Shown in pieces: positions 23,101 through 35,100 of a stretch of 64,000 nucleotides of DNA. Source of the stretch: Macrostomum hystrix (Eukaryota; Platyhelminthes; Macrostomidae). The translations under genes and the position numbers were made by a program. The stretch's first letter is position 1, and each line of letters opens with the position of its first letter. The stretch lies in NCBI GenBank assembly GCA_950097015.1, contig CATNEN010000003.1:10941501-11005500 (forward strand). The letters run 5' to 3'. Below the pieces are notes generated by a model. The model made no database searches. It had not been told where the DNA came from and was given only the letters and a program-made list of their open reading frames with translations.

Positions 23101-26100
23101 GCAGTGTTGAAGGACCATAGAGTAGTTCACCTGCTCTCCAAGAAGGCGATAAGCCTGTGAGCAAGCTGAGACTCAATGTAGATGAATTTGTCCCATTCGT
23201 TGAAGGCAGCCTCCATCAGTACAAACAGACCGTAGGCGGACAACCAGACTGAGGGTTTATCGTTTTCGCGAAAATTTTGAAAGGCACCCTCTGTAACGTT
23301 GAAATAGCTCATAGCCCTCTGCAGAACCACATTGCAATAGTCTAGGCCTTTGAAAAGTACTTTATCCGTCAGCTGTTTGGTATCTAATTGATACCGGAGC
23401 AGTTGGACATTATAGCCCAGTTCGAAAAGTACATTCTCGGCGGCCCCTGCTGGCAAATTTAAAGAACTCTCGCAGGTGCCAAATTCGTGAGCCTCGCTAA
23501 GGCCAGGACCGACAATGTCGCCCACTATGGTCATTGTGGCGCGCTGGCTGTCTGGCACGAAACGAAGTTCACGCTGCTCAGGGGCAACGAAGTCTTGAGG
23601 TACCTGCGGTGATGAGAGAGCGACTGTTTCAGGGAGGGTGTTTTGGGGAGGGTGTTTCATGGTGGATGTTTCAGAGAGGGTGTTTTAGGGAGGGTGTTTC
23701 AGAGAAGGTGTTTTAGGGAGGGTGTTTTGGAGTGTTTCAGGGAGGGTTTTTTGGGGAGGGTGTTTCATGGTGGGTGTTTCAGAGAGGGTGTTTCAGGGAG
23801 GGTGTTTTGGGGAGGGTGTTTCATGGTGGGTGTTTCAGAGAGGGTGTTTCAGGGAGGGTGTTTTGGGGAGGGTGTTTCATGGTGGGTGTTTCAGAGAGGG
23901 TGTTTTAGGGAGGGTGTTATAGGAAGGGTGTTTTAGGAAGGGTGTTTTAGGAAGGCTGTTTTAGGAAGGCTGTTTTAGGAAGGCTGTTTTAGGAAGGCTG
24001 TTTTAGGAAGGCTGTTTTAGGAAGGCTGTTTTAGGAAGGGTGTTTTAGGAAGGCTGTTTTAAGAAGGGTGTTTTAGGAAGGCTGTTTTAGGAAGGGTGTT
24101 TTAGGAAGGCTGTTTTAGGAAGGGTGTTTTAGGAAGGCTGTTTTAGGAAGGGTGTTTTAGGAAGGCTGTTTTAGGAAGGCTGTTTTAGGAAGGGTGTTTT
24201 AGGAAGGGTGTTTTAGGAAGGGTGTTATAGGAAGGGTGTTTTAGGAAGGGTGTTATAGGAAGGGTGTTTTAGGAAGGGTGTTTTAGGAAGGTTGTTATAG
24301 GAAGGGTGTTTTAGGAAGGGTGTTTTAGGAAGGCTGCTTTAGGAAGGCTGTTTTTGGGAGAGTGTTTTGTGAAGGGTATCTTAGGGAGGGTGTTCTAGTA
24401 AGCGTGTTCAAGGGAGGGTGTTTTAGGGAGGCTGTTTTAGGGAGGGTGTTTTGTGAAGGGTATCTTAGGGAGGGTGTTCTAGTAAGCGTGTTCAAGGGAG
24501 GGTGTTTTAGGGAGGTCAATCTTTTGGAAAAGTGAAAAATGTGTGTCATACAACAGCAAAAGAAGCAGTCGCTAACCTCAATCCAGAAATTGTTGGCTTT
24601 CAGCTGGGCGGCGGCTGTTAAATCAAACAGGTGCGGAGTGTGATAAAAATTGGTGACTCCGTTCATTAACACCTCCACTGAGCGAGTGACGCAATTGCCG
24701 CCTATGTAGGAGCTGGCGCAGATTGTGAAACTGGTGTTGCCAGGCAGAACTGGCAATATGGGAATGTAGATGTACCTAGACTGGCCGGCTTCCAGGTACA
24801 CAAGAGTCTGCACCGTCTCATTACGCCAGGTAGTCGGGGCGTAGGAGTCCACAGCGCCACGCCAGCCAACTGAGACAACTTCGAATTTGCTGTCTCTCTT
24901 CACTTCCACCTGAGTTAGTTCAAATTGTGAGTTCAAGAGTCGTTTGTGTGATGGAAAAGGTCTGCTTAAACTCTAAAAAACTTTTCAGCTAATCAAAATG
25001 CGCCACGTCACTCGCCGATGCTATTTTTAGAATACTTTTTTATCCAATCAGACATCGACACGTCACTCGCTAATGCTATTTTTAGAACAAGTTTTTTTCT
25101 ATTAAGACCTCGACACGTCACTCAGCAATACTATTTGCAAAAACAAAATTGAGTTAATTAAGGAGCGACACGACAAAAAACTAACCAGTGTTTCAGTCCA
25201 GTAGTCCCAGTAGTTGAAAACGGCCACACGTACACCGATCTGTTCGCCCCAATAGGCTACTTCTGGCGCTTCAACAGTGATGAAAAATCGCCGGAATCCG
25301 GACATCAACGCCGGCTGCTGCTGAATAGAGAGGCCGTAAGTTCGATCAATCGAGAACGCGCCAACAACCCAAAATGTGTCAATCTTTGGCAACTCGATTC
25401 TAAAATCAATTCTACCGTTGGATTTAACATAGATGGACTTCCACAGCCAACCGACATCGTTATAGTGTCTGCTGAGATAGCTAAACATTTCCTGTTTGTT
25501 TCTGGGCGTCGGCGATTCAGGATCTGGCTTCTCTGGACAGTTCATCTCGTCTACGGCATTCGGACAGTCGATATTGCCGTCGCACAGTTGGGCCCTAGAG
25601 AAGCAGATAGAGCCTTGGGCCTGGCTCGAGCCACCGCTGCGCATGTAACAGGGATAGGCTCGCTTGGGATCTATGGTCTCGTTGCAGTCGTGTGCGAAGC
25701 TCACCTTAACGTTGAGGGGAAGAATAGGAGAATGTATACTTAGATTTGGGGCTAGTGAAGATGAGAATCAAGGTGAGAGATTGTATGTTTTGGGATGAGA
25801 CAAGATGAGAATTGGGATGAGACAAGATGAGATTCGTTATGAGACAAGATGAGATTCGGTATGAGACCAGATGAGATTCGGGATGAGACGAGATGAGATT
25901 CAGTATGAGACCAGATAAGATTCGGTATGAGACCAGATGAGATTTGGGATGTGACCAGATGAGATTCGGGATGAGACCAGATGAGATTCGGGATGAGACA
26001 AGATGAGATTCGGTATGAGACAAGATGAGATTCAGTATGAGACAAGATGAGATTCGGTATGAGACCAGATGAGATTTGGGATGAGACCAGGTGAGATTTG

Positions 26101-29100
26101 GGATGAGACAAGATGAGATTCGGGATGAGACAAAACGAGATTTGGGATGAGACAAGATGATATTCGGAATGAGACAGATGAGATTTGGGATGAGACGAGA
26201 TGAGATTTGGGATGAGACGAGATGAGATTCGGAATGAGACAAGATGAGATTCGGGATGAGACAAGATGAGATTTGGTATGAAACCAGATGAGATTTGGTA
26301 TGAGACTAGATGAGATTCGGAATGAGACAAGATGAGATTTGGGATGAGACCAGATGAGATTCGGGATGAGACAAGATGAGATTTGGTATGAAACCAGATG
26401 AGATTTGGTATGAGACTAGATGAGATTCGGAATGAGACAGATGAGATTCGGGATGAGACAGATGAGATTCGGAATGAGACAGATGAGATTCGGGATGAGA
26501 CAAGATGAGATTCGGGATGAGACAAGATGAGATTTGGGATGAGACAGGATGAGATTCGGGATGAGACAAGATGAGATTTGGGATGAGACCAGATGAGATT
26601 CGGAATGAGACCAGATGAGATTCGGGATGAGACGAGATGAGATTTGGGATGAGACCAGATGAGATTCGGAATGAGACCAGATGAGATTTGGGATGAGACC
26701 AGGTGAGATTTGGGATGAGACAAGATGAGATTCGGGATGAGACAAAACGACATTTGGGATGAGACAAGATGAGATTCGGAATGAGACAGATGAGATTTGG
26801 GATGAGACAGGATGAGATTCGGTATGAGACCAGATGAGATTTGGGATGAGACCAGATGAGATTCGGGATGAGACGAGATGAGATTCGGTATGAGACAAGA
26901 TGAGATTCGGTATGAAACCAGATGAGATTTGGTATGAGACCAGATGAGATTTGGGATGAGACAAGATGAGATTCGGGATGAGACAAAACGAGAATTGGGA
27001 TGAGACAAGATGAGATTCTTTATGAGACAAGATGAGATTCGGTATGAGACCAGATGAGATTCGGGATGAGACGAAATGAGATTCGGTATGAGACCAGATG
27101 AGATTCGGGATGAGACAAGATGAGATTTGGGATGAGACCAGATGAGATTTGGGATGAGACAGGATGAGATTCGGTATGAGACCAGATGAGATTTGGGATG
27201 AGACCAGATGAGATTTGGGATGAGACCAGATGAGATTTGGGATGAGACCAGATGAGATTTGGGATGAGACCAGATGAGATTTGGGATGAGACAGGATGAG
27301 ATTCGGGATGAAACAAGATGAGATTTGGGATAAGAAAAATTGAGATTTAGGATGAGACATATTGAGATTCGGGGTGAGAGAAAATGAGATTAAGAGTGAG
27401 ATAACAGGAAAAACAAGTTGAGAGAGGATAAGATTTGGGGTGAGAGAGAATATTAAAAGGGCCAGACTTACCTTAGTATAATTTGAGTCGGTGAACAGTA
27501 TGAGTCCGGAGAAGTTCATAGTCTTGTTCGTGTCCGGACCAAAGCTGGGGCTGGGTACATAGACTCGCTGTTCATTATCCTCCGAGTGCATCCAGGTGTG
27601 CTCAAACGGTTGCTGGGCGTGACTCTCATAGGATTTCAATTCGTCGATTAGGTGGAAATCTCGCAGTACCTGAACGCCGCCGTGAACGAACAGGTCGTAA
27701 TGAACGGCCGAAAAGCTCATGTAGGAACCGGGTTGAGCATAGCCGTTAATCTCGACAGTGTCCACGTTGAGATCTTTGCCGCGATTGAACTCAACTGACA
27801 CCTCAGTTGTTTGAGTTAGATTGGCGAAAAAGGTCAAAGAGTCGCTGACGATTTCGCCGTCCTGACGAACAAAGAAAGCGATTAGGCGAGCGATTGGAGC
27901 CATGTCGCGAGAGATGGCCAACGAGAAGGTCTTGCTCAGCACGTTGCTAGGCATGGAGATTTTGTCGGCGAACACGATGTTACCGCCTGCAGCTACCTGT
28001 GATTTAGTGGCGGGGTACAAGTTGTACTTTCAACTGGCGCCCTCGATGTGAGTACGTTTAGGGTTGATGCTTGGTCGGGATTCAGTGTACATTCAGGGAT
28101 AGAGGTTTGGTCGGGATTCAGTGTACATTCAGAAATAGAGGTTTGTTCGGGATTCAGTGTACGTTTGGGTGTAGAGGTTAAATATGGGGGTAGAGGGTAG
28201 AGGTTAGAGATTCAGTGTACATTTGGGGGTAGAGGTTTGATCGGGAATCAGTGTACGTTTGGGGGTAGAGGTTAAATATGGGGGTAGAGGGTAGAGGTTA
28301 GAGATTCTGTGTACATTTGGGGGGTAGGTGAACAGTCGGGAGTGAGTGTACATTCGGGGTAGAGGTTTGCTAGAGATTCAGTGTGCATCAGGAGGAAGAG
28401 GTTTCGTTGGAATTCAGTGTACATTTAGAGGTAGAGGTTTTGTTGGGAGTAAGTGTACATTTAAGTATAAAAATGTAAATTTACCTGATAATAAACCTCG
28501 GGCGAATAATAATTGGTCTCTACGTGAAACACGGCATATTCGTCAACCCTAGGATGCGCCGTAGAAATTGACAATTGCAGATAAGAATTACTCTCCGAAT
28601 GGTGCCTATAAAAGTACTGATCTTTGACACTCGGACTGCGGTAAGAATCTCTTAAAACGGCGTTAACTCGATAATATTGACAAACAGCCGTGGCTGATGT
28701 ACGGAATGAATAGGTTAATAAGCCGGTATCGGGCACAGGCAGGCCAGACACCTGATGCCTAATAGCCGAGTTATCGCAATAGACCGTCAGGTCAACATTA
28801 GCATTAGATCGCTGTCTCAAACGAGTACCATCGGGATTTTGAATCATCATCATGATTCGCATCGGCATGCCGGGACGAAACGGTCTGGAAGTGCCGCCTA
28901 AGAATCTGAACATCGGCGTGGCCGAATAAATGTAGGAATAGGCCTTGCTTGTAACATTGATCAACAGGTACCAGTCCACGATGGACACTTCGACGAATAC
29001 TTCCGTGTTAGCTAAGCTGGCCTGGGATTGCCCTGTGGCCGCTTTCAGTTCGGACATTGTGAATAGAAAGTCGGATTTGCCATCGAACTGCGGGCAAAGA

Positions 29101-32100
29101 AAAAACCCCGATTTTCGAAATCTATTTAGTATGGAGTGAATTAGGATTCCCAGGTAGAATAATTGGTGGGATGAGATTGGATTTTGAGGTGGATTTAGTG
29201 GTGGGATGAGATGGGATTTTGAAGTAGATTTAATGGTGGGATGAGATGGGATTTTGAGGTGGATTTAATGGTGGGATGAGATGGGATTTTGAGGTGGATT
29301 TAATGGTGGGATGAAATGGGATTTTGAGGTGGATTTAGTGGTGGGATGAGATGGGATTTTGAGGTGGATTTAGTGGTGGGATGAGATGGGATTTTGAGGT
29401 GGATTTAGTGGTGGGATGAGATGGGATTTTGAGGTGGATTTAATGGTGGGATGAGATGGGATTTTGAGGTGGATTTAATGGTGGGATGAGATGGGATTTT
29501 GAAGTAGAATTAATGGTCGGATGAGATGGGATTTTGAAGTAGAATTAATGGTCGGATGAGATGGGATTTTGAGGTGGATTTAGTGGTGGGATGAGATGGG
29601 ATTTTGAGGTGGATTTAATGGTGGGATGAGATGGGATTTTGAAGTAGAATTAATGGTCGGACGAGATGGGATTTTGAGGTAGATTTAGTGGTGGCATGAG
29701 ATGGGATTTTGAGGTAGATTTAATGGTGGGATGAGATGGGATTTTGAAGTGGATTTAATGGTGGGATGAGATGGGATTTTGAAGTAGAATTAATGGTCGG
29801 ACGAGATGGGATTTTGAGGTAGATTTAGTGGTGGCATGAGATGGGATTTTGAGGTAGATTTAATGGTGGGATGAGATGGGATTTTGAAGTAGAATTAATG
29901 GTCGGATGAGATGGGATTTTGAAGTAGATTTAGTGTTGAGATGAGATGGGATTTTGAGTGGATTTATTGGTGGGATGAGATTTTGAGGTAGATTTAGTGG
30001 TGGGATGAGATGGGATTTTGAGGTAGATTTAGTGGTGGGATGAGATGGGATTTTGAGGTAGATTTAGTGGTGGGATTAGATTGGATTTTGAGGTAGATTT
30101 AATGGTGGGATGAGATTTTGAGGTAGATTTAGTGGTGGGAAGAGATGGGATTTTGAGGTAGATTTAGTGGTGGGATGAGATTGGATTTTGAGGTAGATTT
30201 AATGGTGGGATTAGATTGGATTTTGAGGTAGATTTAATGGTGGGATTAGATTGGATTTTGAGGTAGATTTAGTGGTGGGATGAGATGGGATTTTGAGGTA
30301 GATTTAGTGGTGGGATGAGATGGGATTTTGAAGTAGATTTAATGGTGGGATGAGATGGGATTTCGAGTTGGATAAGGGTGGCATGGGATGGGAAAATATG
30401 GGGTTTTGATTTGCTTTCAAAATATGATATTGGATTTTGAGAAGTATTCAGGGTGGGATAAAACTTGTTATTTTAAGATAAATGTGAATCGAGACGAGAC
30501 GTATGATCAGTAGTGAGAAGCCGAGAAGACCACTAACCACTCCAATCCTGCGGTACATCACAGCCATCGGTGGATCAGTTGAAGCGGCCTGTGATGCGCG
30601 GAGTTCTAACCGAATGGAACAATTTCCTCTAACTGCTACTCCACTAGTGTGACTGTAAGTAGTAAATGACGGATTTTTCGTGATTAAAAAAGCTTGCAGA
30701 TAAATAAACTCGCTATTAATTAATTAGGCAACTCACTTAGACATGATAAGGCCATAGACACCAAAGTCGAATTCAGTTAGACGAGGCGGCATTGTCACAT
30801 TGACATCGAATCTTGGCTGCCCTATGATTGGTTGATAAATTGTGAAATTATTAACCATAACTATCTGTGACTTCACTAGGTTCACGTGCTTTCTAAGCAT
30901 TGGAGAAATTGGTCCAGATTATTCTTTTGGGTGGGGAGAAATTGGTCCAGATTCTTCTTTTGGGTGGGGAGAAATTGGTCCAGATTCTTCTGGGTGGGGA
31001 GAAATTGGTCCAGATTCTTCTGGGTGGGGAGAAATTGGTCCAGATTCTTCTGGGTGGGGAGAAATTGGACCAGATTCTTCTGGGTGGGTAGAAATCGGTC
31101 CAGATTCTTCTGGGTGGGGAGAAATTGGTCCAGATTCTTCTGGGTGGGGAGAAATTAGTCCAGATTCTTCTTTTGGGTGGGTAGAAATTGGTCCAGATTC
31201 TTCTGGGTGGGGAGAAATTGGTCCAGATTCTTCTGGGTGGGTAGAAATTGGTCCAGATTCTTTTGGTCGAGGAGAAATCGGTCCAGATTCTTCTGGTCGG
31301 GGAGAAATCGGTCCAGATTCTTCTGGTCGGGGAGAAATCGGTCCAGATTCTTCTTTGGGGTCGGGGAGAAATTGGTCCAGATTCTTCTTTGGGGTCGGGG
31401 AGAAATTGGTCCAGATTCTTCTGGGTGGGGAGATATTGGTCCAGATTCTTCTTTTGGGTGGGGAGAAATTGGACCAGATTCTTCTGGGTGGGTAGAAATC
31501 GGTCCAGATTCTTCTGGGTGGGGAGAAATTGGTCCAGATTCTTCTGGGTGGGGAGAAATTAGTCCAGATTCTTCTTTTGGGTGGGTAGAAATTGGTCCAG
31601 ATTCTTCTGGGTGGGGAGAAATTGGTCCAGATTCTTCTGGGTGGGTAGAAATTGGTCCAGATTCTTTTGGTCGAGGAGAAATCGGTCCAGATTCTTCTGG
31701 TCGGGGAGAAATCGGTCCAGATTCTTCTGGTCGGGGAGAAATCGGTCCAGATTCTTCTTTGGGGTCGGGGAGAAATTGGTCCAGATTCTTCTTTGGGGTC
31801 GGGGAGAAATTGGTCCAGATTCTTCTTTGGGGTCGGGGAGAAATTGGTCCAGATTCTTCTTTGGGGTCGGGGAGAAATTGGTCCAGATTCTTCTTTGGGG
31901 TCGGGGAGAAATTGGTCCAGATTCTTCTGGGTGGGGAGAAATTGGTCCAGATTCTTCTGGGTGGGTAGAAATTGGTCCAGATTCTTTTGGTCGAGGAGAA
32001 ATCGGTCCAGATTCTTCTGGTCGGGGAGAAATCGGTCCAGATTCTTCTTTGGGGTCGGGGAAAAACCGGTCCAGATTCTTCTTTTGGGGTCGGGGAGAAA

Positions 32101-35100
32101 TTGGTACAGATTCTTCTGGTCGGGGAGAAATGGGTCCATATTCTTCTTTTGGGGTCGGGGAGAAATTGGTCCAGATTTCTCTTTAGACTTTTTATAATAT
32201 TTAGCAAAGCTTCAAAATTAAAATGGTGATTGGTGATTAAAAATGCACGAATCAAGTGACTTAATTTTTATTCTTACCAAAAAACATGACGAACATTCAA
32301 CTTGCAATCACTGCGATCGGTAAAGCGAAATAGCCATTTGATAATTGGGCTGCAATTAATCAACAGTTCAGGTTTATTGGATAAAAATCAAATAAGAAAC
32401 AGGAAAGAATCGATTCGATAAAAAACACAAATCATTCACTAAAACACCAAAAATCGATAATAATGATATCAATTTAATCAGTTAACTAGAGAGAAGGTAT
32501 TTAATTAGCAGTAAAAATACAAAAAAAACTATTACAACGATTGCAAATTGTTCATTTGAATCAGGTATCAGAATCATGTAATTATTGCAGCAGAAGCGGA
32601 ACACAATATTCACATTTTCAGAAAAATACTGGACTTAATCAGGCTCGATAAAGTTCCAATCTAATATCAAGTGTCTCATCTCTCCCTAGTCCTATTTCTC
32701 CCATGTTTAATCTCTCCCCTGTCCGATCAATCCGTCTCATTTCTCCCCTGTCCCATCAATCCGTCTCCTCTCTCCCCTGTCCCATCAATCCGTCTCATCT
32801 CTCCCCTGTCCCATCAATCCGTCTCATCTCTCCCCTGTCCCATCAATCCGTCTCATCTCTCCCCTGTCCCATCAATCCGTCTCATCTCTCCCCTGTCCCA
32901 TCAATCCGTCTCATCTCTCCCCTGTCCCATCAATCCGTCTCAACTCTCCCCTGTCCCATCAATCCGTCTCATCTCTCCCCTGTCCCATCAATCCGTCTCA
33001 TCTCTCCCCTGTCCCATCAATCCGTCTCATCTCTCCCCTGTCCCATCAATCCGTCTCATCTCTCCCCTGTCCCATCAATCCGTCTCATCTCTCCCCTGTC
33101 CCATCAATCCGTCTCATCTCTCCCCTGTCCCATCAATCCGTCTCATCTCTCCCCTGTCCCATCAATCCGTCTCATCTCTCCCCTGTCCCATCAATCCGTC
33201 TCATCTCTCCCCTGTCCCATCAATCCGTCTCATCTCTCCCCTGTCCCATCAATCCGTCTCATCTCTCCCCTGTCCCATCAATCCGTCTCATCTCTCCCCT
33301 GTCCCATCAATCCGTCTCATCTCTCCCCTGTCCCATCAATCCGTCTCATCTCTCCCCTGTCCCATCAATCCGTCTCATCTCTCCCCTGTCCCATCAATCC
33401 GTCTCATCTCTCCCCTGTCCCATCAATCCGTCTCATCTCTCCCCTGTCCCATCAATCCGTCTCATCTCTCCCCTGTCCCATCAATCCGTCTCATCTCTCC
33501 CCTGTCCCATCAATCCGTCTCATCTCTCCCCTGTCCCATCAATCCGTCTCATCTCTCCCCTGTCCCATCAATCCGTCTCAACTCTCCCCTGTCCCATCAA
33601 TCTCAACTCTCCCCTGTCCCATCAATCCGTCTCATCTCTCCCCTGTCCGATCATCAATCTCAACTCTCCCCTGTCCCATCAATCCGTCTCATCTCTCCCC
33701 TGTCCGATCATCAATCTCAACTCTCCCCTGTCCCATCAATCCGTCTCATCTCTCCCCTGTCCGATCATCAATCTCAACTCTCCCCTGTCCCATCAATCCG
33801 TCTCATCTCTCCCCTGTCCGATCATCAATCTCAACTCTCCCCTGTCCCATCAATCCGTCTCATCTCTCCCCTGTCCGATCATCAATCTCATCTCTCCCCT
33901 GTCCCATCAATCCGTCTCAACTCTCCCCTGTCCCATCAATCCGTCTCATCTCTCCACTGTCCGATCATCAATCTCAACTCTCCCCTGTCCCATCAATCCG
34001 TCTCATCTCTCCACTGTCCGATCATCAATCTCAACTCTCCCCTGTCCCATCAATCTCAACTCTCCCCTGTCCCATCAATCTCAACTCTCCCCTGTCCGAT
34101 CATCAATCTCAACTCTCCCCTGTCCCATCAATCCGTCTCATCTCTCCACTGTCCGATCATCAATCTCAACTCTCCCCTGTCCCATCAATCTCAACTCTCC
34201 CCTGTCCCATCAATCTCAACTCTCCCCTGTCCGATCATCAATCTCAACTCTCCCCTGTCCCATCAATCCGTCTCATCTCTCCCCTGTCCGATCATCAATC
34301 TCAACTATCCCCTGTCCCATCAATCTCAACTCTCCCCTGTCCCATCAATCCGTCTCATCTCTCCACTGTCCGATCATCAATCTCAACTATCCCCTGTCTC
34401 ATCTCTTTACTGTCTGATCTATCCCAGTCTCATCTCTCTCCCGTTTGATCTGTCCCTCTCATCTTTCCCTATCCCATCTCTCCACCAGTCTCATCCCTTC
34501 GATGCCTCAACTCTCCCTTGTCTGATCTATCTTATCTCGATTATTTTCTCTGACAAACCTTCTGCGAGAACCGCGTCTAAAAGTACTCGTATTTCAAAAG
34601 GTAGAGAAAAAACAAACAGTCAAACAATTCACTCACAATATTCTTTGACTTGAAAGGCTTTGCTGTACACATAGTACTGATGCAGTACCCTAATGTACCA
34701 GGTGCCTTCCGCTATCTGCGGCGCCAGTGCAAAATCGCGTTCTACAATACCGCCAGCATTGGTGATGGGACTGAGCCATCGCCTCACTGTAGTATTGGTT
34801 GCGTCAATGACTGAGATTTCCTTCAGCGTGCCAGAGAACGGCAACAGATTCGGTTTGACCGGTATGACCCGAAATCTAACAATCTGATTCTGATGATACA
34901 CATCCTTGGATGTTTGAATAAAGATGCTAATCTCTTTAGCTTCGTATTGCAGTTCGGTACGATTGTGAAACAGCAGGCCGCCAATAGGCATTACTGAGCC
35001 TTCCATAAATAGCGAATAGTTTCCCGGAGGCATATTTGGCGGCATTCTCATCTGCATAATACGAGTTGCAGGACGTTGGAATGTCTCTTCAACAAATGCG

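Noticed and set aside
21737..23176. 479-residue open frame on the minus strand
   Set aside because: It joins the intron 9 array to exon 10 and begins at a non-ATG codon in another frame of exon 9.
26416..28020. 534-residue open frame on the minus strand
   Set aside because: The first part is true exon 6 of the Mcr-like gene; past the donor at 27471 it reads through the intron and the 22-bp array.
32278..32349. Candidate extra exon of the Mcr-like gene (PIIKWLFRFTDRSDCKLNV)
   Set aside because: It has AG and GT borders, but only one frame is open and its phase fits neither exon 2 nor exon 3; the peptide is also unlike the macroglobulin domain expected there.
32671..34653. 660-residue open frame on the plus strand
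   Set aside because: It is read entirely from the 29-bp array; the peptide is a fixed repeat (SVSSLPCLI type), other frames are open as well, and it lies in an intron of a gene on the other strand.
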